Shown piece by piece: positions 33,929 to 45,722 of a stretch of DNA of 64,000 nucleotides (position 1 is the stretch's first letter; each line of letters begins with the position of its first letter). The notes below the pieces were generated by a model. The model did no database searches, was not told the DNA's origin, and saw nothing but the letters and a program-made list of their open reading frames with translations. The translations under genes were made by a program, and so were the position numbers. Origin of the DNA: DATFXM01 sp035315885 (lineage in GTDB: Bacteria > Acidobacteriota > Blastocatellia > UBA7656). The stretch is from positions 3,211 to 67,210 of the forward strand of contig DATFXM010000178.1 in NCBI GenBank assembly GCA_035315885.1, given 5' to 3'.

Positions 33929-34870
33929 ATGCGATTCGGTCTTGAAATCCCCACATGTAAACCGTTCGATGCGGTCGCCTTCGGACTCAACGCAGTAGAC
34001 CACCTGATCGTCGTTCCTCGCTTTCCCGACTTCAATACCAAACTTGAATTCTCGTCTCACCTCCGAGCCCCGGGCGGACAGTGCGCAACTGCAATGGTGA
34101 CACTTGCGCGATTGGGCCTTCGAACCTCCTACATCGGCAAAGTCGGGTCTGATGAAACAGGAGAGTTTCAGCTCAAGTCCATTTCCAGCGAAGGCGTGGA
34201 CGTGTCGAAGGTGATGGTTGCACAGGGAGCAGAGTCACAGTTGGCGTTCATTATCGTTGACGCGCCAACCGGTGAACGAACAATTCTGTGGCACCGAGAT
34301 GACAAGCTGATCATTCAACCCGACGAAGTCGACCGCAACGCGGTAACCGCGGGACGGGTGCTTCATCTTGACGGGCACAACGTGGCAGCTTCAATACGCG
34401 CAGCGGAGTTTGCGCGGCAGGCCGGAGTTCCGACAGTGCTCGACATCGATAACTACTATCCGGGAACCCACGAACTGCTTCCGCTGATCGATTTTCTGAT
34501 CTGCTCGTCCGACTTCTCCAGACGCGCCACCGGCGAGAGCGACCTGCGAAAAGGTTTGATCGAACTCGCCGATCAAACCGGATCGCATTTTGTGGCTGCG
34601 ACAGTTGGGCGCGAAGGAGTAATCGGTCTCCTTGGGGGGCAATGGATCGAATCGCGCGGCTTCGAGGTTGAGTGCAGGGACACGACCGGAGCAGGAGATG
34701 CGTTTCACGGAGGATTCATCTACGGCTTGCTCGCGGGGATGTCGGTCGAAGAGACGCTTAGATTCGCTAACGCCGTGGCTGCGTTGAACTGCCGCGAGGT
34801 CGGCGCGCGGACAAGCCTGCCAAGACTTGAGGAGGTTGAGCAACTCTTGAAACAGCAGCCAAAGGTCTAA
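33929..34870 (+). CDS. PfkB/ribokinase-family sugar kinase
   Basis: 313 aa. N terminus FDAVAFGLNAVDHLIVVP, GGQCATAMVTLARLGLRTSYIGKVG and C-terminal signature DTTGAGDAFHGGFIYG with the base Asp near residue 256. The GGQ/GGN substrate motif fits ribokinase or fructokinase-type specificity. Substrate undecided. Lies 67 bp after the OmpA gene. Confidence 0.9.
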   Translation: MRFGLEIPTCKPFDAVAFGLNAVDHLIVVPRFPDFNTKLEFSSHLRAPGGQCATAMVTLARLGLRTSYIGKVGSDETGEFQLKSISSEGVDVSKVMVAQGAESQLAFIIVDAPTGERTILWHRDDKLIIQPDEVDRNAVTAGRVLHLDGHNVAASIRAAEFARQAGVPTVLDIDNYYPGTHELLPLIDFLICSSDFSRRATGESDLRKGLIELADQTGSHFVAATVGREGVIGLLGGQWIESRGFEVECRDTTGAGDAFHGGFIYGLLAGMSVEETLRFANAVAALNCREVGARTSLPRLEEVEQLLKQQPKV

Positions 34871-35198
34871 CGCAAGACCTCGCAATCTAAAACTCTCCCG
34901 CCGGCCGCACTTGAGATTAGCACTAGTAATCCCTTTATTGCCGATTGGGTATTCACCTGAAGACAAGTTGCTTACGACCTGTCATCGGCCGCCTACAGCC
35001 AGGCGACCTCGGCGGGAGCCCAGCGCGGGACGGGTCCCGGAGGAACTCAGTCTGGCGGTGACGATGACGTAATTGATGCGGATTTCAGAAAAACTTAGCT
35101 CGGCGAGAGAAAAAATAGCTCCGCGGGCGCATAATGTTCTGGCGGGATGCGATGCCGGAAGCACGGTGTCCACGCCGCCGTGCACTCAGGGGCTTTTC
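34871..35198. other. Spacer upstream of grpE with an imperfect inverted repeat
   Basis: GTCATCGGCCGCC at 34981 is partly complementary to GGCGGTGACGATGAC near 35054, enclosing a GC-rich stretch. No gene seen. TTAGCACT at 34917 recalls half of a CIRCE operator, but the other half is missing. Confidence 0.4.
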
Positions 35199-35687
35199 GT
35201 GATTGAGACAACCAGGAAAGACGAGCGGTCTGAAGACGACGAGCAATCCGAGATCGATCAACTCAAAGAAGAACTGCGTCAAAAGAACGATCTGTACCTG
35301 CGAGCCCTCGCCGACTTCGACAACTATCGCAAGCGCGTTCAACGAGACCAGGCAGAGGCCTCGCGGGCCGGTAAGCGCGAGATCATTGGTCCCTTACTCG
35401 AGGCTCTGGACGCCTTTGATCGGGCGCTTGAACATACAAACGACGATCCCGCATCGATCATTGAAGGCGTGCGGTCAATTCGACGCCGGCTGCTGCGTCA
35501 GTTGGAGTCGCAAGGCATTGCCCCATTCGAGAGCCTCGGCGAAAGTTTCGATCCTCATCTCCACGAAGCCGTAGCTTCAACGGACAGCGATGAGTATGAA
35601 CCGGGAACGGTAGTTGACGAGCTGCAGCGCGGGTACCGTTGGGGAGACGAGATCCTACGGCCTGCGCGAGTACTTGTGGCCCGCTGA
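35199..35687 (+). CDS. grpE: Nucleotide exchange factor GrpE
   Basis: 162 aa from GTG 35199 (CAGGGG upstream). An upstream in-frame TTG 35073/ATG 35076 would add 42 residues with no GrpE character. Promotes ADP release from DnaK. Acidic N terminus, long coiled-coil helix (QLKEELRQKNDLYLRALADFDNYRKR) and the C-terminal GrpE beta-domain ending DEILRPARVLVAR are all present. Followed by a broken dnaJ; dnaK is not in the window. Confidence 0.9.
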   Translation: MIETTRKDERSEDDEQSEIDQLKEELRQKNDLYLRALADFDNYRKRVQRDQAEASRAGKREIIGPLLEALDAFDRALEHTNDDPASIIEGVRSIRRRLLRQLESQGIAPFESLGESFDPHLHEAVASTDSDEYEPGTVVDELQRGYRWGDEILRPARVLVAR

Positions 35688-35710
35688 CCGCAGAGTTCGT
35701 ACGTTATGCC

Positions 35711-36175
35711 ATGGCGGTGAAGTTCAGAGACTACTATGAAGTCCTCGGTGTTTCAAAAACGGCGACTGAGGATGAGATCAAGAAGGCCTACCGAAAGCTT
35801 GCTCGCAAGCTTCACCCTGACGTAAACCCTGGCGACAAACCCTCCGAAGAGAAATTCAAAGAGGTAAACGAACCTACGAGGTTCTGTCGGATCACGAGAA
35901 GCGCAATTGATACGACCAACTCGGAGAGAACTGGAAAGCTGGAGCCGACTTCACTCCGCCACCAGACTGGGAGGGCATGCGGGTCGAGTACGACGACTTC
36001 GGCGATCTGTTCGGCGGCCAGCGCACGCAGAGCGGGTTCAGCGACTTCTTCGAAACAGTGTTCGGAGGCAGGCGGGAGCGAGGGGGGCGCGGGCTTTCGC
36101 ATGCGCGGCCAGGATTTAGAAGCCGAAAATGCCGATTACTATCGAGTAGGCATGTCAAAATGTTGCCTGGGTTGA
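35711..36175 (+). pseudogene. Broken dnaJ/cbpA-type co-chaperone gene
   Basis: From ATG 35711 the J-domain reads normally (FRDYYEVLGVSKTATEDEIKKAYRKLARKLHPDVNPG, with HPD intact) to about 35865. A one-base loss near 35868 then shifts the frame. In the shifted frame EAYEVLSDHEKRN meets a TGA near 35904, after which YDQLGENWKAGADF and MRVEYDDFGDLFGG follow. A second shift in the G-run near 36085 leads to FRMRGQDLEAE, where similarity stops. The substrate-binding C-terminal domains are absent. At least three lesions in 300 bp argue for a decayed gene and not a single sequencing error. Confidence 0.85.
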
Positions 36176-36258
36176 CTCATGGTTTGAACGCCCGCTATGA
36201 TCAGGCGTTTGTGACGATCACCTGACTCATTACGTGCAGGTGTCGCGCGGTTTATGAC

Positions 36259-36331
36259 GGGCCGTTAGCTCAGGTGGTAGAGCAGCTGGCTTTTAACCAG
36301 CGGGTCGCAGGTTCGAGTCCTGCACGGCTCA
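36259..36331 (+). tRNA. tRNA-Lys (TTT anticodon)
   Basis: Acceptor arms GGGCCGT and ACGGCTC pair (one wobble). D-arm GCTCAGGTGGTAGAGC, anticodon stem GCTGG/CCAGC with loop CTTTTAA (anticodon TTT at 36292-36294), T-arm GCAGGTTCGAGTCCTGC. CCA is not encoded. Confidence 0.96.
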
Positions 36332-36352
36332 TTTTGTTGAATCCTATGACTT

Positions 36353-36381
36353 ACGGCTACCAGGTGGTAGCCGTTTTCTTT
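36353..36381 (+). terminator. Terminator after tRNA-Lys
   Basis: ACGGCTACC, loop AGGT, GGTAGCCGT, then TTTCTTT: a perfect 9-bp stem 21 bp after the tRNA. Confidence 0.85.
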
Positions 36382-36628
36382 CGTCTACAGGTTCATCTAC
36401 ACGTACAGGCAAGCGGGGTGAATTGAGCAGCAACAGATTGCCCTGACGTCCAACTTGCACGAAGGCTAGCGAGACACAGTCTCCTGGACCTGATCCTGTT
36501 CAAGCTCCTCAAACTGATTTATGCGAACGTTGCCCTTGGGAAGTGGGCGATAATTTCCAGCTCCCGTCTGTTTCATTGGTGACGTCAAACTCTCACCAAG
36601 GGTACTCGCTCCGATAGACTACCAAACC

Positions 36629-39112
<2,484 letters not shown>

Positions 39113-39525
39113 AATGCCTCTCCTTTGAACATGCCGCGTCCAATGTCGCGAGTTTGCACCCATGACTCGGCTCGCAGGCTATCGATATCTTTGCATCAGT
39201 CGCGGAGGCTAAGATGCGCCCGCTCAGACGCGAACAATGGCTGAGTATATCAACGCAGTGTAATCGCTGGGTTACAGGAGTATTAAATGATCCGATCGAA
39301 GGCGCGCTCTCCGAAGACTCAAGCATGCCTGAGAGCAAAAAGGGACCTACTAAGCAAAGAAGCGTTTTTGCGACGGTATGACAGGGTCAGGCTTGGTTGT
39401 TTCAAAGTTGCGTCGGGTACTGCGGTCCGAAAGGAAGAAGAGATATCGAGTCGTAACAACTCAAGCCTGACCCCTCACCTTTCGCCGCGCCGCTACACAC
39501 TCAATAATGACGTCTGGCGACGCGT
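39113..39525. other. Spacer with a MITE-like inverted repeat
   Basis: GGGTCAGGCTTG (39384-39395) and CAAGCCTGACCC (39462-39473) are perfect 12-bp inverted arms about 90 bp end to end. No gene seen. Confidence 0.55.
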
Positions 39526-40518
39526 TCAAAGCTGATTTAGTTGCCTGATTCTATCGCGTACAGTGAAGGCGTAGGCATCAGCGTTTTCATTTGTATACCC
39601 TCCCGCTCGGAAGGCGTCCTTGATCTGTCTACTCGAGAGTTTCCCCAACAACTGCCCGATCCATCTCGCATTTTCGCGCGGAATGTGTTCGCCCACCTTT
39701 TCCATATGCGTGCGGTTTACGTAGTAAGGTACCGCGACGGCGTAGGGAACTGGCGGTCTGGAGTGTAGAACGAAATCAACATATTTCGGTTTGACCTTGC
39801 TAATGAACTTTGACTCGCGGTAGTCCTCTACCTTACCTTTCGAACGATCCCAACCACCACCGGTCCTTCCGAAGGTAGCGCCCAGATCGCTTACTACGTA
39901 ACGAAGTTGGTTACCATTCACTCTGTAAATCGAATTGTTCTCATTCTTCAGATCCCAGTTATTCACTAACGCCATCATTACTCTGAGACCGTCAAACTCG
40001 CGCGTTCCGACAAAGCTATTGTCGAACCAGCTCCAGTCATTCAGCTTTTTCTTACCTGCTCGTTCCAGCCGAGCCCCATGAACCGTATTGTCAGGCGATA
40101 CATACTTGTTGCCCCGCTCTAGCTTCGGCAGCCCTTCAACACGCAAAGCCGAACGGTAGTAGTCAACATCGGTGAAATAACCAACCGCCCACAAGAAACG
40201 TGTGGCAACAGTTTCGGGCGCCGCTTCTTCACCGAGCTTCACTTTCCATTGCACTCCGCGCGCATCTTTGATGACGAATTTAGGCGAACTTCCCTCACGA
40301 TCCTCCTTGATGAACCTGAACGGAGCTTTCGGTTGAAGTGCCTTACCTCCGGGACCGTAAAACAGGTCCCGTGTCTTGATGTTAGACGGTTGTCGCCAGA
40401 TCGCGACCGATCTAATGCCGCCTTTGGGCAGGGCTGCAGTTTCTGGTCGCGATTTGGGAGCTACCGGAGCCACAAGGGTTGTACTGATTGCGAGCACCAC
40501 CAGGAATGTTTTGCACAT
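39526..40518 (-). CDS. Exported protein with kinase-like motifs
   Basis: 330 aa from ATG 40518 (AGGAGGT upstream; a frame 21 residues longer is rejected). Signal peptide MCKTFLVVLAISTTLVAPVAP. Motif order resembles the HipA/Fam20C/PI-kinase-like fold: VQWKVKLGEEAAPETVATRF (K92 or K94 and E102 as the Lys-Glu pair), NNWDLKNENN (D189, N194/N195 as catalytic loop) and VVSDLGATFG (D211 as the metal Asp of a DLG). No annotated family recalled. An exported protein or sugar kinase is a real possibility but rests only on motif pattern. Confidence 0.6.
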   Translation of the reverse strand: MCKTFLVVLAISTTLVAPVAPKSRPETAALPKGGIRSVAIWRQPSNIKTRDLFYGPGGKALQPKAPFRFIKEDREGSSPKFVIKDARGVQWKVKLGEEAAPETVATRFLWAVGYFTDVDYYRSALRVEGLPKLERGNKYVSPDNTVHGARLERAGKKKLNDWSWFDNSFVGTREFDGLRVMMALVNNWDLKNENNSIYRVNGNQLRYVVSDLGATFGRTGGGWDRSKGKVEDYRESKFISKVKPKYVDFVLHSRPPVPYAVAVPYYVNRTHMEKVGEHIPRENARWIGQLLGKLSSRQIKDAFRAGGYTNENADAYAFTVRDRIRQLNQL

Positions 40519-41372
40519 GCAGCTACCTCCTAGGAAGGTCGTGATCTGACTTGCGTGGTGAGATGGCAATTCGAGTGCCAAACGGTTGAATCGGAGTCAG
40601 GAAAAAGGCCTGTGATCGGGCTGTTGCCGACTCAGCCGAGGATGAAGAACTTACCGGTGCCGGTCACTGCAAGAGAGTCGCGATCGGAGCTTCAACAAGC
40701 GGCGCCGAGGCGCTGCGGTTGAGGACTGCCAGAAATTCCGCTTCAGACGCCCGGAATCGTGATAGTCCAGCACATGCCCGAGGTGTTCACCAGGTTCTTT
40801 TCGGACATTCAACGTCCCATTCGTTGAAGCCAGCGAAGCTTGATCTTTGCGTACCATATTCGCAGACCTCAAATTCATCTGATCTTGCGTCGGGATACTG
40901 AAAAGAAGGAGTGGCGGGTTCCTAATCGAAGCCGATGTACTTACCCTCGCCCAGGCTCGATCATTGAACCTCACCAGCAACGATGAAGCCAATTCATGAT
41001 TCGCTTCTCTTCTACGCCGAACGTTGCGTTCGGCAAAGACTTATTTATGCTTACGCCGAGACGACAAAAATCTGCCGGTCGGTCATTGTGTGGTAATTCG
41101 GTAGGGCGAGATGGATCTGTTCAGTCTTATTCGATGACTAATGCGACGCTGCGTTGTGTCACAGTCAGTAATGATGAGGGGATGATGCGAATGGGCGAAG
41201 GGGCGCAGCGTCTCCGCGTCTCTCCTCCCCGCGTCGCCCCTTCGCCCCTTCGTCCTTTCGGCAATTCGCATCATCTCTTCGGTCGCTTCCGCCGAAGCAA
41301 TTCGCTATTATAGTCGCCCCAACAGAGAGTCTACTTCTCGAATCAAAATCTAGGTCTGACAGGAGCGTTGCT
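40519..41372. other. Long spacer with a repeat element
   Basis: No convincing gene in 850 bp. A GGCGAAGGGG/CGCGGAGA palindrome sits at 41181-41274, just upstream of the MHS transporter. Confidence 0.55.
41181..41274. repeat. GGCGAAGGGG/CGCGGAGA palindromic element, copy 2
   Basis: Outer arms GATGATGCGAAT and ATTCGCATCATC are perfect reverse complements. Inner arms GGGCGAAGGGGCG and CGCCCCTTCGCCCC also pair, with CTCCGCGTCTCTCC between. Confidence 0.8.
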
Positions 41373-42701
41373 TTGCAAGAATCAAATCCCGGCAGTGGGT
41401 CCATCCACAGAGTGGCGATCGCAAGCCTCGTCGGCACCACCATCGAATGGTATGACTTTTTCCTTTACGGAACCGCCAGCGCTCTTATTTTTCCGAAGCT
41501 GTTTTTCCCGAACTACGACGCGCTGACAGGCACGCTGGCCTCGTTTGGTACCTATGCGGTTGGATTTGCTGCAAGACCCATCGGAGGCGTAGTGTGCGGA
41601 CACTTCGGCGATCGCGTAGGCCGCAAATCAATGTTGGTCCTGACGCTGCTCATCATGGGGGTCGCGACGTTTTTTATAGGCCTGCTCCCAACCTACAGCA
41701 GCATCGGGATCTGGGCTCCGGTCTTGCTCGTCTTCTTGAGGATGGCGCAAGGGTTTGCCGCCGGCGGCGAGTGGGGCGGCGCTGTCCTGATGGCCGTCGA
41801 ACATTCTCCGGCCCGGCGGCGCGGCTTCTACGGGAGCTGGCCTCAGATCGGAGTGCCCGCCGGCCTTTTGCTTTCGACATTGGTCTTCAGGGCCATATCG
41901 AAGCTGCCCGAGAGCGCTCTTTTGTCCTGGGGCTGGCGAGTCGCATTTTTGATCAGCATATTGCTTGTGGCAGTCGGGCTCTATATAAGGCTCAAAGTTT
42001 CTGAGCCGCCGGTGTTCAACGAGATCGTGGAGACTCGCAGCGCCTCGCGAATGCCCATTATCGATGCAGTGCGTCACCATCCTCGTAACGTACTGCTGGC
42101 GATGGGGGCCCGGCTGGCAGAGAACGGCGCGTTTTATTTGTACACCGTGTTCGTCCTGACCTATGCGACCCAGCCGGCTCGCGGTTTTACCAGCTCTACG
42201 GTTCTCTCGGCGATAGCGCTGGCGGCGATAGTTGAGTTGATCGCGATTCCGACGTACGGCTGGCTATCTGATATAGTCGGACGCAGACCTGTTTACCTTG
42301 CAGGCTCGATTTTCACGGGTCTTTTTGCGTTTCCCTTCTTCTGGCTGGTGGACACCTCCAGTACGCCGTTGATGACCCTCGCGGTAGTATGCGCGTTGGT
42401 TTTTGGGCACTCTGCGATGTACGGGCCGCAGGCGAGTTTCTTCTCGGAATTGTTCGGCACGAGGGTGCGTTACAGCGGAGCGTCACTCGGTTATCAGCTT
42501 TCGTCGGTTGTGGCGGGTGGCCTTTCACCGCTGATAGCGACCAGTCTATTGAAGCGAACGGGGCTCTCGTGGCCTATTGCAGTGCTGACGGCGGGACTGG
42601 CGATAGTGACTACGGTATCGGTTTACTTTGCGGCCGAAACCGTTCACCACGATATTGTTGCTGAATCGACAACAGAGAAAGCGAAAGCCGTCGGGCGTTG
42701 A
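41373..42701 (+). CDS. MFS transporter, metabolite:H+ symporter (MHS) family
   Basis: 442 aa from TTG 41373, with CAGGAG nine bases upstream. IASLVGTTIEWYDFFLYGTASALIFPKLFF is the hallmark N terminus of the MHS family (ShiA, KgtP, ProP), and GHFGDRVGRKSMLVLTLLIMG is the loop 2-3 motif. Twelve membrane segments. Imports organic acids or osmolytes with protons. Exact substrate cannot be set. It converges on the VOC gene with a 14-bp gap. Confidence 0.9.
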   Translation: MQESNPGSGSIHRVAIASLVGTTIEWYDFFLYGTASALIFPKLFFPNYDALTGTLASFGTYAVGFAARPIGGVVCGHFGDRVGRKSMLVLTLLIMGVATFFIGLLPTYSSIGIWAPVLLVFLRMAQGFAAGGEWGGAVLMAVEHSPARRRGFYGSWPQIGVPAGLLLSTLVFRAISKLPESALLSWGWRVAFLISILLVAVGLYIRLKVSEPPVFNEIVETRSASRMPIIDAVRHHPRNVLLAMGARLAENGAFYLYTVFVLTYATQPARGFTSSTVLSAIALAAIVELIAIPTYGWLSDIVGRRPVYLAGSIFTGLFAFPFFWLVDTSSTPLMTLAVVCALVFGHSAMYGPQASFFSELFGTRVRYSGASLGYQLSSVVAGGLSPLIATSLLKRTGLSWPIAVLTAGLAIVTTVSVYFAAETVHHDIVAESTTEKAKAVGR

Positions 42702-42715
42702 CCGCCAACACGTTG

Positions 42716-43159
42716 TTATCCCGCGGTGCCGTCGGGACTCGCTATCACAACCATGTAGCCGTCGGGATCGCGCAGCCAGCACTCCCAATGGTTAGGCCCG
42801 CCGTCTCCCTCCGGTGGGTTCCGATGACGCGGCAGCACAATGTCCACGTTCATTTCCATTGCCCGAGCCATTGCATCATCGAAGTCATCTATCTCGAACC
42901 ACAGCAGCACGCCATTGCCGTAAGGCTTGTCCTGAGGATCCCCGATACACCCGTGATGGTGTTCGACTTCGAATCTGTGCAACTGCATCATCAGCACGCC
43001 ATCGGATTCGAGCCGTTCGTACTCCATCCCGCCGTGCGCGCTACGTAAGCCCAGCAGTCGTTGATACCAGCGGCTACTAGCCTCCACGTCGGTAACAGCT
43101 ATCATCGGTTGAGGTCGCATCCGCATCTCCGAGTCAGGTCGCTGACCTTGAACATCCAT
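42716..43159 (-). CDS. VOC/glyoxalase-superfamily protein
   Basis: 147 aa. One VOC module: MIAVTDVEASSRWYQRLLG, VLMMQLHRFEVEHHHGC, NGVLLWFEIDDFDDAM and NHWECWLRDPDGYMVVIA, with possible metal ligands His in NHWE and Glu in WFEID. Could be a dioxygenase, resistance or isomerase-type member, so no substrate is assigned. The ATG overlaps the ROK gene stop by one base (TAATG), so the two are coupled. Confidence 0.82.
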   Translation of the reverse strand: MDVQGQRPDSEMRMRPQPMIAVTDVEASSRWYQRLLGLRSAHGGMEYERLESDGVLMMQLHRFEVEHHHGCIGDPQDKPYGNGVLLWFEIDDFDDAMARAMEMNVDIVLPRHRNPPEGDGGPNHWECWLRDPDGYMVVIASPDGTAG

Positions 43160-44070
43160 TAACTACCCTGCGAGGGTGGGCCGCCCGACGCCGCTTGCCG
43201 CGCAGCTATCGCAGCCCCCAATATCGCCAACTCGTCCGTCGTAGAGACTACTTCAACCGCGCTTCCTTGAAGCGGACTCATCTTCACCATGTCTCTCAAA
43301 TAAGTCTGCAGCAACTGAATGTTGACAAACCGCGAGTTGGGGCCCGACACATAAAACCTGCCCGGACCCTCGAGGTGAATCGACGTAGCTGTAGCCGCCG
43401 CCAGCGCTCGATGCCACAACTCGGCGAATGCAACGCATTTTGCATCACCACCATTGGCCCGCTCGAATACTTCCTCCGGTTCCATGTCCAGGAAGCGAAG
43501 TCTCATCGCACGGTGACCCATGATTCCTTCGAGGTGCCCAATTCCACTGCATCGACAAAGATTCTCCTTTGGATCAAGAGTCACGACGGTGTGACCTCCT
43601 TCGCCCGGCGCGCCGGTTTGCGGGTACCTGCCATAGCCAACTCCGCTTCCGAGAAACCATAGACGGATTAACTTGTCGAGATGCCCGCGACCCGCAGCTA
43701 TGCCGGCGGCCATCGCATCCGCATCGTTGAGGACCTGCACAACCGTGGTGATCCCCGATTCGGCCAGCCGCGACTCCAGCGCCAAAGCAAGACGCTGACC
43801 TTTCATCTGAAGCAGGTTTGGTGACTCCTCAATAACGCCATCGCGAATGATCCCCGGGAACGCTACCCCGACCGCGTCGACGGCCTGCCCTTCCGCCACG
43901 AGTGTGATCTGTTGCTGAATGCATTCCACGATTTCTTCGGCGTGCATTTCCGCTAGCAGGTCAGGCTCGACCCCCGTCGGGAATCGGCGAATCTCGTCGG
44001 TTATCTCGGTGCCGCGAACGGCAGCGACCGCGATGTGTTCGGACGCATTGACCCCTACCGTCAGGCCCAT
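43159..44070 (-). CDS. ROK-family sugar kinase/regulator-like protein
   Basis: 303 aa from ATG 44070 (AAGGAGAG upstream; a frame 20 residues longer is rejected). ROK signatures: VGVNASEHIAVAAVRG phosphate loop, VDAVGVAFPGIIRDGVI, VLNDADAMAAG (catalytic Asp) and FLGSGVGYGRY. The zinc motif reads CRCSGIGHLEG, with His where the third Cys is usual. No N-terminal helix-turn-helix, so it is a kinase-type member, perhaps glucokinase-like. Coupled to the VOC gene. Confidence 0.85.
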   Translation of the reverse strand: MGLTVGVNASEHIAVAAVRGTEITDEIRRFPTGVEPDLLAEMHAEEIVECIQQQITLVAEGQAVDAVGVAFPGIIRDGVIEESPNLLQMKGQRLALALESRLAESGITTVVQVLNDADAMAAGIAAGRGHLDKLIRLWFLGSGVGYGRYPQTGAPGEGGHTVVTLDPKENLCRCSGIGHLEGIMGHRAMRLRFLDMEPEEVFERANGGDAKCVAFAELWHRALAAATATSIHLEGPGRFYVSGPNSRFVNIQLLQTYLRDMVKMSPLQGSAVEVVSTTDELAILGAAIAARQAASGGPPSQGS

Positions 44071-44156
44071 AGCTCTCCTTTGACAAAACAATCGTCGGCT
44101 GGAAACATCGCGAGAGTGAACCCCTCCCACCTAATCCGATGACACGCGCTGTAAGG

Positions 44157-45548
44157 CTAACACGTCGTCGGTCCCAGTTTGTTTAGCCCGTTGAACGCGG
44201 CCGCCTTGTAGCATTCTGCCAGTGTCGGATAGTTGAAGACGGTGTTCACGAAGTACTCGACCGTGCCTCCGAGCGTCAAGACCGCCTGCCCGATGTGCAG
44301 CAATTCCGATGCGCCTTCTCCGATTATGTGCACGCCAAGAACTTGCTTCGTCTCCCGGTGGAATATGATTTTGAGCCTGCCGGTAGTGTCCCCGCGGATC
44401 TGGCCGCGCGCTATTTCACGGTAATACGCGACTCCAACCTCGTAGGGCACGTCTTCCTGAGTCAGCTTCTCTTCTGTCTTTCCAACAAACGAAATCTCCG
44501 GAATCGTGAATATCCCATAAGGGTACGTGGCCGGATTGGTCCGCAACGGCACACCCAACGCGTGCCCCGCTGCGATCCTTCCCTGCTCCATCGACACGGA
44601 CGCGAGCGAAGGAAATCCGATCACGTCGCCAACCGCAAAGATATGTGGCTGCTTGGTCCGGTAGTCGCTATTCACCGCGATCCTCCCGCGGCCGTCGGCC
44701 TCCAGTCCGGCAGCGGCTAGATTCAGTTCCTCAACATTCCCCTGCCGGCCAACAGAATACAAAAGCATATCTCCCGAGATTCGCTTCTTGCTCTTGAGAT
44801 TCGCCACGACGCCCTCGGGCGTGGCTTCAACGCTTTCGACCTCTTCGTTCAGTCTCAGCGTGACGCGTGTGTCGCGAAGGTGATAACAGAGCGCCTCCAC
44901 AATCTCCGCATCCGCAAACTCCAGCAATCTCCCCTGCCTCTCCACAAGGATCACTCGCACTCCGAGGGTCGCGAACATCGATGCGTATTCGACTCCAATA
45001 ACGCCCCCGCCAACCACGATCAACGTCTTCGGGATGTTTGGAATGTCGAGTATCTGATCGCTGTTGATAATCGTCGTCCCGTTCAGCGGGACAGTTGAAG
45101 AAGTCGCAGGCTTGGTTCCAGTCGCGATGATGATCAGCTTCGCTTCGAAGTCCGCCTGGCCTCGCGACGCGGTGATCCTTATATGAGTCGGATCGAGGAA
45201 GCTCGCCGAACCGATCAACATCTCCACATCGTTCCGCGAGAGCTGCGCCTGCGTCACGTCTATCTCGGTCTTCATCACGTGCTGAATGCGGAACGAGAGA
45301 TCGGCCATCGTGATCTTGTCCTTGACCCGGTAGCTCATTCCATAGATGCCCTGGTAGGCGTAACCGGACAAATGCATCACCGCCTCGCGCATCGTCTTGC
45401 TCGGAATGGTGCCGGTGTTTATGCACGCGCCTCCGACGACTTCCCTCCGTTCGATCACAGCAACCCGTTTGCCGAGCTTCGCCGCCTGAATGGCGGCGCG
45501 CTGTCCTGCCGGCCCGGAGCCGATGACTATCAGATCGTATTCTTGCAT
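44157..45548 (-). CDS. sthA: Soluble NAD(P)+ transhydrogenase
   Basis: 463 aa. FAD flavoprotein of the pyridine nucleotide-disulfide reductase family that exchanges hydride between NADPH and NAD+. FAD motif YDLIVIGSGPAGQRAAIQAAKLG, NAD motif VVGGGVIGVEYASMF, FAD motif HIFAVGDVIG, dimerisation domain to the C terminus. The active-site region GGACINTGTIPSKT keeps one Cys and has Thr for the second, the mark of SthA versus disulfide reductases. Full length. Confidence 0.93.
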   Translation of the reverse strand: MQEYDLIVIGSGPAGQRAAIQAAKLGKRVAVIERREVVGGACINTGTIPSKTMREAVMHLSGYAYQGIYGMSYRVKDKITMADLSFRIQHVMKTEIDVTQAQLSRNDVEMLIGSASFLDPTHIRITASRGQADFEAKLIIIATGTKPATSSTVPLNGTTIINSDQILDIPNIPKTLIVVGGGVIGVEYASMFATLGVRVILVERQGRLLEFADAEIVEALCYHLRDTRVTLRLNEEVESVEATPEGVVANLKSKKRISGDMLLYSVGRQGNVEELNLAAAGLEADGRGRIAVNSDYRTKQPHIFAVGDVIGFPSLASVSMEQGRIAAGHALGVPLRTNPATYPYGIFTIPEISFVGKTEEKLTQEDVPYEVGVAYYREIARGQIRGDTTGRLKIIFHRETKQVLGVHIIGEGASELLHIGQAVLTLGGTVEYFVNTVFNYPTLAECYKAAAFNGLNKLGPTTC

Positions 45549-45722
45549 GACGCCAATATTAACCTCGATCTCGAATCAGTTGTGTTGCGCTCTTGTTAAT
45601 TAAAGACCGAACGCATCGTACCGGTATGTTGGTGAGTCTTTCAGGAAACGCTACCCCAACGTACGCCTGGCTGGAATCCGACGCTGCCCCAGTCCGTTTT
45701 GTGGCTGTCGGTACTGCGCTTG

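Noticed and set aside
34917..34924. CIRCE operator upstream of grpE
   Set aside because: Only TTAGCACT of the left half is present. The matching GAGTGCTAA is missing.
40651..40992. 113-codon minus-strand ORF
   Set aside because: No ribosome site or family similarity; in a repeat-bearing spacer.
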